DNA of 64,000 bases, from positions 1,781,501 through 1,845,500 of the forward strand of contig JAFEUB010000716.1 of assembly GCA_024529925.1 (NCBI GenBank), given 5' to 3'. This document shows, in pieces, positions 12,428 to 26,500 of the stretch (position 1 is the first letter of the stretch; each line of letters starts with the position of its first letter). The notes under the pieces were generated by a model. It was not told the DNA's origin. It saw only the letters and a list, made by a program, of their open reading frames with translations, and ran no database searches. The position numbers were made by a program, and so were the translations under genes. This DNA is from Ophthalmolycus amberensis (taxonomy: Eukaryota > Chordata > Actinopteri > Perciformes > Zoarcidae).

Positions 12428-14572
12428 ACACACCACACACCACACACCACACACACACCACACACACATACACTCAGGTGTTCAGATCCGGTTGCTTTAC
12501 CAACAAATTATTCATTATCCTGCCATGTCTCCCCTTGTTTCTCTCACAGCCGGCTTGTTCCATTGAGTTTATTTCCATTAACTCAGACTGTTAAACAATA
12601 GAGTGAGAATACCAGAAACTAATTTAACCTGGGAACATGTCGCACCAAACATTATTACTGTGATCTTTAACCATGATGAATGATTCATGTTCACGCATTC
12701 TTGCATAGCGTTTTATTATGTCGAATATGTCACCGTTTTTTTGGATGCTAATAAACCAAGTTTTGTGTCATAAGCTTTTCAAAGAACAATGAATAATCTT
12801 GCACATAAAGTTGGCAGGGATGAATAGAGACAGTGCTACTTGCAGCATGTCTACTTGTCCTGCATCATGTGAATGGTAAGATAAGGAAAACTGCTTGTGT
12901 TGCAGACCTTTCTTGCCTCGATGAGCCAAGTCTTCCCAGCAGAGGATGATGTCAACAAGTATATGGATGACAACTGTAAGTCAACAGACAGTGCATTTTT
13001 ATATCTATTGTCCAAGAAAAAAAATATTGTATTCATCTTGTTTCCTCTGCTTTCAGGTTCCCTTATGTACTTGAATGAAGCCACTCTCCTCAACAACGTC
13101 AAAGTGCGGTACAATAAAGACCACATCTATGTATGTTCTCTTCTACTTCTTCACTAGTCTGCAATCAACACAAGTTTAAATCCTTTGTACATGTGCTCTT
13201 GCAATGGCTTAAAGTCACTACTATCCAGTTGCATCATACGTAGATACAGTAAAAGCTTGGAGGGACAGCAGGAGAGAGGATCCCTGCCCTTGTTTCCCTG
13301 GGGGGGAAAGTGACAGGTGGTAAAGAGGGAAGGGTCACAAAGTCAGACTGGCAAACCCAATTCTGATCCGAGACCTCACTTAGGAAATGAGGGACAGCTG
13401 GTAGATGGGGAAAGCAAGACAGGGCAACAAGTTAGCAGCCGTCACTGGGCTGGTTTTCGCCTGTGTTGTCTCATTATTCAATAATTCATTTTTGCTTTTT
13501 ATTAAAATGCAGTGACTCTGTCTCTTTCAGACTTATGTGGCCAATATCCTGATCGCTGTGAATCCTTACTATGACATTCCCAAACTTTACGGCCTTGACG
13601 CCATCAAGTCGTACAAGGGCAAGTCACTGGGAACTCTGCCACCTCACGTCTTTGCTATAGGTGAGAGCTCACGCCTTCTAATCTCTGTTAAGTAACGGGG
13701 GAACAAGCTGAAGTGATATAACTTAAGAGAGACAGAGTTGTAATTGAAACGCATTGCTTTTCATTGATATTTTTTTATTTGTTTCAGCCGACAAAGCCTA
13801 CAGGGACATGAAGGTTCTCAAGATGAGCCAGTCCATCATAGTTTCCGGTGAATCTGGTGCTGGAAAGACTGAAAACACCAAGTTTGTTCTCAGGTTGGAG
13901 CCGACATGAATCATCCTTCATCTTTATCTTCCCTTGACACTAACCTTTGGTCCTCTCCCTTCTGGTTGTGTGTTCACTGGATATAAAGTGGTGTTGCAAA
14001 TTAAAAAGCCCTCCTCTCTTTCCAAAACAAGATATTCCACCGCTGTATCGCATTGAGAGTTACAGCTAATACCTTGCAAATATCCCACCAAAGACCACAA
14101 GAGGTGGTGAAACTGCATTCAAATGGATGCAATGCCAATTAAACTAGCAGAAATGTGGCTTCTCTGCAAGGGAAAGCTATTTTTAACATATGTGTCAACT
14201 GTAGGTTAGGTTTTAGTGTGAGCGTCTTTATGTCATTTGAACTGTTTTCATCTCCTTGCGCTTTACTATCCATAATCATCATTGTTGTTGTCATCCTGAT
14301 TTCATTCATACCCTTCAGATATCTCACCACGACATATGGAAGTGGTCAAGATATTGACGAGAGAATTGTAGAAGGTAAACAAACCAAAAACGATCAACTA
14401 TTAGTAACTACTAATACTGTATGTATCATATGGGGGCGGGTCCTGATTCTCTTTCATTCCATTTCAAATCTCAGCAAATCCCCTTCTTGAGGCCTTTGGA
14501 AATGCAAAGACAGTGCGGAATAACAACAGCAGTCGATTTGGCAAGTTTGTGGAAATCCACTTCAACGAGAAG
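10753..14572 (+). CDS. myo6: myo6 exons 2-8: motor N-terminus, P-loop, switch I
   Basis: Exons: 10753-10869, 12906-12975, 13057-13130, 13531-13660, 13788-13893, 14319-14374 and 14475-14572, giving residues 1-217. The ATP-binding P-loop GESGAGKT falls at residues 151-158, the same positions as in human. Switch I is visible as NNNSSRFGKF in the last exon, and LEAFGNAKT just before it. Exon 2 is separated by 2 kb of intron containing two CA-repeat tracts. Confidence 0.95.
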
Positions 14573-17500
14573 GTAATAGGTTATCGCTGATCACGTTCTA
14601 GGTTGGTCTATAATTTGCTGCGCGTGCGCCATGAATTTTAAAATCCGGTTTTTAAGATCGATTCCTCTCTTGTGTTTCCAGAATGCAGTCGTGGGAGGAT
14701 TTGTCTCCCATTACCTGCTAGAGAAGTCAAGGATTTGCATGCAAAGCAACGACGAGAGGAACTACCACATCTTCTACAGGCTGTGTGCCGGGGCATCCGA
14801 AGACATAAAGAAGAAACTGCACCTGGACTCTCCGGACAGCTTCAGGGTCAGTGGGCTCAGACAGACACCAGGTCTGCAGTGTAGTCTGCATAAGCATATT
14901 ATACTCATGACGATGTTTTGAGAGAGACAGAAGAGATCACGTTCAAAGATGATTTTGTATGTAATTAGATGGACTTCACTATTTTTTATCTACACATTGG
15001 TTGGCAGTTCTATGGAAGCCCACTAGATGTCACAGAAGCTTATTGTTTTAGTGAAGTCAAGAGGTCCTCCCAAGTGAAATCAAAACCCCCTCAGCGACCA
15101 AATACTTCTCAGTTGAGTTCTCTCCCCTTTTGAATGCAATAATCAAGTCAGCAGGAGCAAAGTCAGAGAGCATGAAGACGTTTATTTTCCTCTACATGCT
15201 CTACAAAACAAAGCTTAACGGAACAACAAGCAGCTAAAGCCGTTCCCTAGATGTTTATCACGGTGTCGTTATATCAGGTCCCCGAGGTGACACCCACATC
15301 AACAGAGGCAATTACTTCATGCGATTCACTACTAGCCAGCTGTGGAGCAATATTGGGAGAGGACAAAGTAATTCTTTCAGATGATGAAAATCAATACAAA
15401 TATCCCCGTAGGTTTGCCGCCACAAGTGAAACGCATTTAATTGAATTCATCAGAATACTGATGATGTTTGAATGTTATTAAACAGATTTTTCTTCTCCGT
15501 TGCAGTACCTGAACCGAGGATGCACCAGATACTTTGCCAGTAAGGATTCTGACAAGCAAATCATGCAGAACCGCAAGAGTCCTGAGGTAATGTCACGTCC
15601 TGCCCCGTCTGGCTTAGTCCCTCAAACCCAACACAGGATTATTTTGGCCCCTTGTGTTACATTTGCCTGCTGAATGTCAAGCACCCAAAAGGCAAAGAAT
15701 GTAATGTAATGCAACACTTTTTGATTCTCTACTGTTGCAATGAATAATTTAGATAGTACATTATTCTTTTTCCAATATTGATGAGTAAGCACAGACTCGA
15801 AGCAAATCCCAGACACATCAGCTGCAAATGTGAGATCATAATGCAGAAACTGGTCAATAAGAATATTTGATGCCAAGAAATGAGTTCAGGTCTGTGCATT
15901 TGATCAATTATGTATGACATGAAAAAGAACCAGTGCCTGCAAGATGTGTAATTAATATGATGAAAGAATTAGAAGAATATGTGTGACATGTTGCTCTCTC
16001 AGGGACTAATTATACATATTTCATTTCACTAAGATAGATTTTCTAAGATTGAATAATATCTTCTTTAATGCCAATCAAAGTTTTCGGAAAATCAGGTCAG
16101 ATAGTAACAAAGGAAGTGCTTAATGGATTTACTCACGGGTTTGCTTAAGCTAGTAGAACGATGATCTCATCTTTTTTTTACCTTAGAGACTAATCTTAAC
16201 CTCCATTCTTCGATTTCTTTTAAATATTTAATCCACTCTTACTTGTGCAGTGAAATATTATAATTACACTGATTTCTTTTAGGCGCAGCTGTGCTTTTGG
16301 TCTCATTGTCACCCATTGTAAAATCTGTTCTCATGTTCTATTTACCCTTTTTAGATTTGTAAGAGGAATAGAATAGAATTTCAATAAAATAATGCGCCTT
16401 TATTATCGATGTCAGTTATGTATTAAATGTGTCAGGGTTTTTATTTAACATGCTTATACTATGTGCTTGCAAAAAATAACAGTGACTAATAACTGTTATC
16501 TGGTTGTAATTATGAATATGTTGCTAATCGAGTCATTATTCATGTGTCTGTCCTTCCACGTGTCTGTTATTTAGGAGAATAAGGTGATGTTTCCTTTCCT
16601 ATCAGGGCTTTGTGCTCCCTGCTCTTTGTCCTGTGTTTTCCTTAAGTAAACACTGAGACTCTCAGGTTTTAGATGCTGCGGTTTGTGGTGCAAACAGGAA
16701 ATGAGGGTGCATGCTTCCTCTTTGTCTGCATGTGTCTGCCAGGTTTGGGGTTGGAGCTGGATGGGGGCTTAGATACAATACAAAGGATGTTTGCTTCATC
16801 AGCTTTTTTTTTCAGTCATACAATACAGGGATGCACAATTATTGTATATTTTTTCATAGTTCACAAATTGACATTTTTAAATAGTCAACACATAAATAAA
16901 ACGTTGAAAGTTGCAATTAAAGTATTTTGTTCCGCTCAATACAAAACGGAATGGTCTCTTATCTTATCAGCAGTAGTATACATTTAGTAATAACTGTGCA
17001 GCTCTTGTTTATTATCACTGTAAGATGAAACTTTACTGCTAATGGATCCTGAAGTGGGACAGTGACGTTTCACAATGCATGTATGTTTTTCCGCCCCTGA
17101 GATATTGCTAGTTATTACTTTGTCTTTTTTTCTTTAATTGTATAAATACACTTGGTCTTAGCCTTAGTTGATAGTGTTTGCTGTGTGCTGCTGGTGGAGG
17201 CTCTTTCAACACATTGATGTAAAATATTTAGATTCGCTAAACGTTTATGGTAACATGTCTCTTTTATAGTTTAGGCTGTTGGGTCGCCCCAAGTTCAATT
17301 TCAGATCAGGTCTACTCAATAATTTAATGAAATTGCTAAACGATAGAACGTAGATTGAAGACGTGAATCACTTCTTGTTTGAGTAAATCATGATTTGAAT
17401 TGAATTCTCACACATTGCCTGTTTCTCTTGCTGCCTCTCCTTCTTCTGACTCACTCATGTGCTTTGTAGCATCTGAAGGCCGGTGCTCTGAAGGACCCTC

Positions 17501-20500
17501 TTCTTGACGACATGGGGGACTTCAACAGGATGTGCGTGGCCATGAAGAAGATTGGTCTGGACGACACTGAGAAGCTGGACCTGTTCAGGGTGGTTGCTGG
17601 CGTGCTGCATCTGGGCAACATTGATTTTGAAGAAACAGGAAGCTCCTCAGGTTAGACTTGATACTGTAGTTACAAATATTTACACACATTTCAGAATAAT
17701 CTGTGAGATTCTTAATGCTTTGGTCCTGGATTTACTAGACTCTTATGTTTGTCTTTTCACACACAGCTTTTCTTCTGACAGACATTAGGAGTTATGGAGT
17801 TATGGCTGGTTCAAAGGGAACTTTCAGAACCACTCACACTGAAGTAGGATGCTTTCGTTAAGGCTTGTGTGTCTTACTGTGTGTTTCAGGTGGTTGTGTC
17901 CTGAAAAATCAGTCAGGCCAGACTCTGGAGTACTGTGCCGATCTGCTGGGTCTCGACCAGGATGATTTGCGTGTCAGCCTCACAACCAGGGTCATGCTCA
18001 CAACAGCAGGGGGCGCCAAAGGAACAGTTATCAAGTAAGAACAACAGCACTCTTCAAAGTGCTTCAAAGATCTGTGACTCTTTGCAACTTCTTCTGTTTT
18101 TGTTGAGAAAAAAAATGATCCTCTTAGTACTTTCAGAAGTCACTGTCATAGTTAATGACAACTGAACTCTGTGTGTGTAGACACTACATCCATGATAGGT
18201 CAGTAAATAGCTAATAATCTGAGACAGAGATTAACCAACTGGAATTTAATTGACATGAACAGTGGCGAGGCAGTTGTTACTGTACGAATTGGTACTGTCC
18301 TGCAAAGTGATAAGATGATCTTTATTGTGCAAGGCATTGCCCTTTAATCCTGGCACTGTTTTAATTAAGTCTTTTATTTTATGGTTTTATTACACAGAGT
18401 GTATGAAAGGTCTTATCATTCCTTGCAGGCAATTCTTCTGTGTCGCCGACTTGATCGCTCACAGCAAACTGCAGTGGGGTAAAAAACCCAAAACCAATGT
18501 AGAAGGATTTTTGGAATATTTCACTTAACTGTACTATATGACTGTGTGGTGATTTCATGCAGGTTAAGTGGAGAATGCGGTGCAGTATTACCGGCACTGC
18601 TCCTGTGTACTTCGGTGATAATGGGGTGTTTTGAGTGATGGCGCCAGGTTCGATGGATTAATATTTCAGGAGGGCCAGATGCTGGCCTGGCCTGAAAGTG
18701 TTTTCTCCACATAAATAATTCAGCCTGTATCTGAGGAGGCAGGCAAGCACGGCTGCAGTACAGTTAAAGGCCCGGTGTTTGGGGTGCAGGTGGAGAGAAG
18801 GGGTCCTGGCTTTGTCATTAATCCCCAGACAGATCCACCCGAACCCCCGGGAGGTTGAGGGATACGGAGGGTGTGGTGGATGTGATGGTATCAGGGATGA
18901 GTTGATGCCTGAGATGAAGGACATTGTGTGCTATTGAAGTTTTACTGAACAGTGAAATGGAGATGAATAGGCTACTTCAGCCTTAGCGTAGGTGGACTTT
19001 TCCTGTTTGTAATGGATGAGAGTTTTTTTTCTTTTTTCTTATGCGGATTGGGGCAGGTGGAATATCAAAAGTAACGAAAGCCAGACCATCTCATTTTGAA
19101 TTCACCTTCCTACCAGCTGGGACATGTGCGTTGAACTCTGGGTCACTGTGGAACTGCACTTTGACCATACAGCCCACCCCCTCTAAATATTTAAAAGAAA
19201 ATGTTCCAAAGCGCCCTTAGAGAGTGTAGTAGAGTTCAAGGTTCATGTTTTAGTTTTAATACCCTCATTTTAAAACGACCGCTTAGCTTGACGTTAAGAT
19301 CAAAAGGGGAACTACGCGGCATAACAGTGTCACATCGACACAGCTGAAATGTTGCTGCCACATGCAAATTGGGTTGATTGGGAGAAAATAAAAGAGAGGA
19401 GGTTTAAAAAATATAATGTCCCAGTTTCAGACTGTCTCTCACTGCCCCACTTTGTGTGTCCCCCCCCCCAGGGTGCCTCTAAAGGTGGAACAGGCAAACA
19501 ATGGCCGCGATGCCCTGGCCAAGGCAGTGTACAGCCGCCTCTTTGATCACGTGGTCAAACGAGCGAACCAGTGTTTCCCCTTCGAGACTTCCTCCAACTT
19601 CATCGGGGTGTTGGACATCGCTGGATTTGGTAATAGAATGCACTTAATGATTAATGAGACGTGGCGGTTTAAATTAAACTTAATATAAATGTAGATTCAC
19701 CCCAACATGATTGATAACACAGGGTTTCTGCAACTTCATAGTTTGACTGCATTTTGCACATCATTGGTTTGTTTAGAATTCAGTCCACTAAAGAGACACA
19801 TGTCTGTGCATCACGTTTCTTAATGTAAGTAGCATAATGCATACACACGCTTCATTACCAGGGATCTTGATTGAGAATTAATTTCCCCAGACTGCATAAT
19901 CAACACAGGCCTTGCAAAAAATGTACTGAAACATGTGATTTTTCTGCTTTTTTTAGAGTATTTCGAACACAACAGCTTTGAGCAGTTCTGTATCAATTAC
20001 TGCAATGAGAAACTGCAGCAGTTCTTCAACGAGCGTATTCTGAAAGAGGTGGGTGAGCAGCGTGTGGATTAACGTGATTTGGTGTGTTTTACGTCTTTAT
20101 CCTGGGAAACCTGCCGTGTCGTGTCACTCACAAGCCGAACCTGCTGTTCCACAGGGCAGGAGGAAGTGGATGGCGCACTAAGCTTCTCCGTCTTCCTCAT
20201 CTCGGTTTTCTGACTTGTATTTTCCCACTGTCTCTCCTGCGCGCTCTCATTAGAATGCTAATTTCTCGAGGGACACGATGAGGCGTGTTTCTCTCCCGGG
20301 ATCTCTTAACGTTATTCTCTTCCAAGGTCTCCAATTAATGCGGCACAATTCCGGTCAAGGCCTGTTTCTTATTATCTGAATTGTGTATTTTATTTTTGAT
20401 GTTTTTTGTTTGGTTTTTGAGGTGGATGATGTTTTTGAAGCCAAACGTACTCATTTTAAATCAGGACATTTTCAGAGTCAGTTTTTAGTTTAGATTTTAG

Positions 20501-23500
20501 ATGTTTGACGCTTGGCCTTGTCTGTGCAGGAACAAGAGCTGTATCAGAGGGAAGGCCTGGGAGTGAATGAGGTGCATTATGTTGACAACCAGGACTGCAT
20601 AGGTAAGTGCTACGTCAACTTCCCTCCTACAGTAGCACCCTGTTGATCCTCAAAATCTGCAGCTTTAATATTTCACAATCTAAAAGTTTACTCTTCTCCT
20701 GAAAAATTAAAAAAGATATCTCAGTCGTGCATACTACAGAGTGTAAGTAAAACCCATAATGCAGGACCTATAAGCTGATAAGATGTTTGACCTGAGCTGT
20801 ACAGGAGTATGTGTATTGATATCTACATGTATCTGTACCTTGGGTGACCATCAGGGACATCGTTAAGATGAAGTGTGGCCTTTGAGGGCTTCTGCTGCAA
20901 AAAATTAAATGTGTGTGTCTGTTTAGCCCACACACCACATGTATTCTGAGGTTGGTTTAAGTGTAACATCAGCTCACCCACACGGCATTCATTTGGGGCG
21001 ATGCCTTGTGCTCTGGGCTACACGACGGAGCAGCGAAAATACACCCGTCAGGGGGACACAAATAGCAACTTCTCATTATCCACGGCGATGGCATATCCCT
21101 GTGTCTGAAGGGAACAAGCGTGATGAGCATTTGTGGGTTTTATGGCCTCTTTTTGGAAGCTGGCGAAATAACACCACCTTGTTTTTGTTCGAGTGAATCC
21201 TCGGATTAATGGGACGAAGTAGTCAGTGTATCAAGGTGAAGCCGTTTGATTTGTATTTCAAAGGCTGCGATTATTCAGGTGCGAGGTTAACTGACAGCCG
21301 TGGATACCATTTATGACTTGCAAATGGCTATTAATTCACTCATCAATCTTCAGGATTTATGCACAGGTGCTTGTTCATGCAAATTTTGTTCCGAAGGCCT
21401 TGGCTGTTGGATTATATTCCAAACAGCATGCTGCATGAATAATTCAGATATATGGCTAAATGAGCATCCTGATGAACATGTTTTGTGCCTTGAATATTCA
21501 CATGCAGAAACAGTGGACATTTCCGATAAATGTAATTTTTCACAAACTGAATGGTGATTGCTTTTCTAACTTTTGTATAATTAGGGTGTTTTTTTTTGTC
21601 TTTAAAAACATCTATGAGCATCAATATGGAAATATTGCCAGTTTGAACATGAACATGAACAAGTATTAAGGGCATTAAGATATTACTTATACTGGCGCTT
21701 CCCTGTACATTGTAAAGCTGGACTTGGATGAACAAGAATCATAATCCTAATATTGTAGCTGATACACATATAATTCTTGTTTCCAGACCTAGTGGAAGCA
21801 AAGCTGGTGGGAATCCTGGACATTTTGGATGAAGAGAACCGTCTCCCTCAGTACAGCGACCAACACTTTGCACTGGCCGTTCACAGCAAGCATAAAGACC
21901 ACTTCAGACTGACGGTCAGACCTCTGAGCTGTGCTCTCCCTCCCTCTCTCCTTCTGTCTTTGCTTTAGTGTGCTGTAACTGCCCACTGTTTTTGTCATTG
22001 TGATCAATAGTTTTGTGAGTGACGCACACAGTCCCACTCCCTCCCTCCGTCCGCTTCTCTCATTGCCGCTATTGTTTGTCGCTCTGCCCGTACCTCTGCC
22101 TGCATGAAATCCTTTTAGAAATGTAGCCTTGACACAAACTCAAGTTTAAGATTGGAGGGTGCCTGGCTGCAGCCAGACGCTACTGCAGGGAGAGTTATTG
22201 CTCAAACAAAGACTATTCTATACATTTAACAGGGTGGAAGACGTTAATCTTAAATGCTTGACTATGCTGTGAGCTTCTGCTGTACAGTTCTCACACTTTA
22301 AGGATGATTTATTATAGTTCCCATCACTGTTGAAGCTAATGTAGCTTAAAATACTGGGTGCTACATTTGTTTTTTATCCTGAAGTGCTTTCAGTAATGGA
22401 TTCTTTGGGGTCCTTTATAATTCTTGAGCCACATAAGATGAACATGGCATTTTAAATGGATCTCGTCTGCATAGGGTTAGGGTTATTTCCTTGCAAGTAA
22501 ACATATTATATATACTACAAATGTCCCTGTCCATAGTTTGTAAGATGTAGAGATATGTAACACATAATAATACATCATTTCCGGCTTTTTTTGTTGTTGC
22601 TAGAATTCACTGCACTTTATGCATCCAAATGTTTCATTCTCCAAACCAGCCCACCTCATTCAGTAGTGGTGTGGATCAACACTATTCTGCTGTAGAGCTG
22701 GTGATGGATGAGATTAGAGAGAAATCAATTGATATGAGTTTTTGCTCTGTCACGAAATATGATTTGTTTTCCTCCTTTCCCACTTAGGTACCCAGGAAGT
22801 CGAAGCTGACCATTCACAGGAATCTTCGGGATGATGAGGGCTTTATCGTCAGGCACTTTGCTGGAGCAGTCTGCTATGAAACGGTAATTCTTAACAGAGA
22901 TCTTATTACACAGGGCTGCTGGGACTGGCTGGTATTCATAAAATCCAGTTTTAGAATATTTTTCCCCAAACACCTCTAATTATAGTGTGTCTGTAATTAC
23001 CAGTTACATAAGATAGTGTAGTAATTAGCAGTTAAAGCTAACTGAAACTCCCCTAAAAACCTGACTAACCGTAACACATTTGCTGCCGTGGTACAAACGT
23101 CACAATAGATCATTTACAGTTATACAAAGTTGCTTTGTTGACATTCTCCATGTTGTTTTGCATTTTGTACATCTGCATTAAAGGCTGCCACAGCTGCATA
23201 TAAAAGGAATGCATTTGCGTGCTTGTCCACAGACTCGGTTCGTGGAGAAGAACAATGATGCCCTGCACATGTCCTTGGAGAGCTTAGTGTCTGAATCGAA
23301 AGACAGATTTGTTCGGGAGCTGTTTGAGAACTCAATCACCAACAAGGACTCCAAACAGAAAGCGGGCAAACTCGGCTTCATCAGCGTCGGCAACAAGTTC
23401 AAGGTCTGAGTTATTGTTAAAGTTCGATTGTTTGACAGAGTCCGTCAGCATTTGTACATTTTTGAATAAAAGATGCTAATTTTTAGCTTATGATAATACT

Positions 23501-26500
23501 TTTCAATTACAAATAATGATTCAAATATAATATTCGTTATTAGATTAATTCACTGAATTTATGCCGCGATATTTTGTGTTAGTATAGATTCTAAAGTCTT
23601 TAAATTTCAATTTAAAGATGAAACATCCAGGATGAAGTCCTTTTGCAAAATTATGTAGATGCAATTATGTAAATGTATTTTTTTTTTTTATTCACTTATT
23701 TGCTGCTTACTGGCATTGTTTACATTTTTTAAGTTCACAGCACTCCTTTGTCTATTTAGCATCTTTTCAGACTTTTCTTTCTCTAATCTCCAGACCTTTT
23801 CTGTAACGTTTCCCCTTTCCACTCTTCTTTCTTCCTCTCATATCTCCTCCCTATATTCAGGGTTCTCCTCCCTTAGATTTTCCTCCAGCCTCCCACTGTT
23901 TTCTTCTGAGAAAAGCCTTCCTTGGTGGATAAAACTGGATAAAGTCAGCTTGAGGTATAATAGAGAGGAGTTAGAAAGCGGGAGGAGTGAAAAACTAAGA
24001 GGAAGAAAGAATTAAACACTCAGGCCTTCTCACACAAATGTGTGGAGAGAGCCAGAAGTACATTTACTCTCAGCTGTATGTCTTTTGTTTCAGCAGCACA
24101 CCAAAAATATCTACCTGAGCTTTCTTTATCTCTAATGTAGCTTCTTTACTTTCATTACTAATGCACCAGACATGGACTCAAGCACAACAATGATGTGTGT
24201 GTTTGAAAAGGCCTCTAATGTGTTATATTCAGACTCTAATCTCCTTTTTTACTTTGTTTTATTCATTTTAAATCCAATCCATTTTTATATTATCTTTCAT
24301 ATTGCCCTGTGTATCTTTTATATCTTGTCTTGATGCCTTTTACGTCGTATGGAAAGCACTTTGTATTGTCTTGTTGTTGAAAGGTGCAGTACAAATAAAA
24401 GTGCCTTGCCGTGCATTTGTCCTTGCATGACTGTTAACTCTGGTTGCATCCTTCACATACCTGTGACAAGGATGTGTTTCACTGCTACATTATTTGAAAT
24501 GCCTGTCTAGGCGGCTATACCTTCACCACAAGTAATAAAATCCAATCGCTAAACATTTGCTTTCTCCTGCTTGCACACACAGACCCAGCTGAACCTGCTG
24601 CTGGAAAAGCTTCGCAGTACTGTGAGTAATATGTCAGTTATACGTCAGGTCCATTGTACATGTTATAGAATCCATTTTTTTCCTTACCTGCTCAAAATCA
24701 ATAAGCAATTATTAATCTTCGTGTGCATAGGGCTCAAGTTTCATCCGCTGCGTAAAACCCAATCTGAAGATGGTCAGCCACAAGTTTGAAGGAGCTCTGA
24801 TTCTCTCACAGTTGCAGTGCTCAGGTGGGACCAAAAACAATGAACATGTTCTGTAGAAAGTTGTTATACTCACAATCTATAATTTTCTAGATCTACATTT
24901 GAGGCATTTGACTTATACTACTCTATATTTCTGTGCAGTCTGTATGTTTGGCACACAAACATCCTTTGAGAGTGTGATTACATTAAATTGACATTGTTCT
25001 TTCATGAAGTGCCCCTCTCCTGTAGATATGGAACTATTCTCACTTGCACTCGCAAAAACATACACATTAGACGTTGATAAGGTCCTTGTCAGGGATGAAA
25101 CCAGATAGTGTATGCTGTATCCAAACAAACAGATTTCAGCCTGCTTACAGGGACATCATGTCCCTCTGATATATTGTCAGTAGTGCACATTTTAAACCTT
25201 TTGTTTTCTTTGGTTGTGTGTTTTTCTTGTGTAGGAATGGTGTCGGTGTTGGACCTGATGCAGGGGGGCTTCCCCTCCAGAGCCCCCTTCCATGAGCTCT
25301 ACAACATGTATAAACAATACATGCCTGACAAGCTCACACGCCTGAATCCACGACTCTTCTGCAAGGTGGGATTGCATGAATTGAATCGTTTTCTCCTTTA
25401 CTGGAGAAACACAAAGTGTTCTGTTGGTTTAGGATACTTATTATTACTTACTATCTCTTTAAAATAAAGCCTCATTAGTTGTGTGAAAAGAGAGCCTATA
25501 GCCACACTGACCCATTTGGGAAATGATTAACTAACATGAACAGTTTAGTGCGCTACATTCATACTACAATATTGCTGTGAATGTGAATTTGTTCCTCTGT
25601 AGGCTTTGTTCAAAGCTCTGGGACTAAATGACAATGACTTCAAGTTTGGACTGACCAGAGTGTTCTTCCGCCCTGGAAAGGTGCAGAGGAGTCAGCAGAA
25701 TTGATTATGCATTAATGTTCCATGTCATGATGCAGAACTCTACCGATATGCTTTAAAGCACAAGGATCGTAGCTTAATTTGTGTTGTTTGTGTCTGTGTG
25801 CGTGCATCAGTTTGCCGAGTTTGACCAGATCATGAAGTCCGATCCGGACCACCTCGCAGAGCTGCTGAAGAAGGTCAACCAGTGGTTGCTTTGCAGCCGC
25901 TGGAAGAAGGTCCAGTGGTGCAGCCTGTCTGTCATCAAACGTGGGTTGAATCCAGTGAACAACAGAGCTTGTGGTGTATCTCTGTATAGCTCTGATAGCT
26001 ATACTAAATCATATTTCATGCTTTTCCATTCATTCTGAAATATTGAAAGCAGCCACCTCTAGCAACATTGAATAGTACTCTAAAAGCGGTTCCTTGAACC
26101 ATTACACTCTCTGCCAAGTTATTGATTTGCACCATTTAACAAAGTGCAGGCTGGCTTATGCTTATTTGTGTAAAAGCATCAAATGAAATTGCATTAGAGT
26201 TATAACAGAACATTGCCTCTGCATGACCACACATTTCTTGCATAAATGACCTGAGGAAAGTTATGTCCCTTGTCCTGGTCATTAATTTCTTTCGACACCT
26301 CATCTTATTATCGCAGTATAATTTGAGAGTGTGTGTGTGTGTTTGTGTGTGAGTGTGAGAGAGAGAGAGAGCGTGCATAGTGTACGTATGATATTCAGTC
26401 CCACTTATTTTTGTGTATGATCAATATTACCCAAAATAGCAGTTTATACATAGCTGTAACATTAGCTGTAGCATAATTTACATGTTCGCATGCCTTTCTA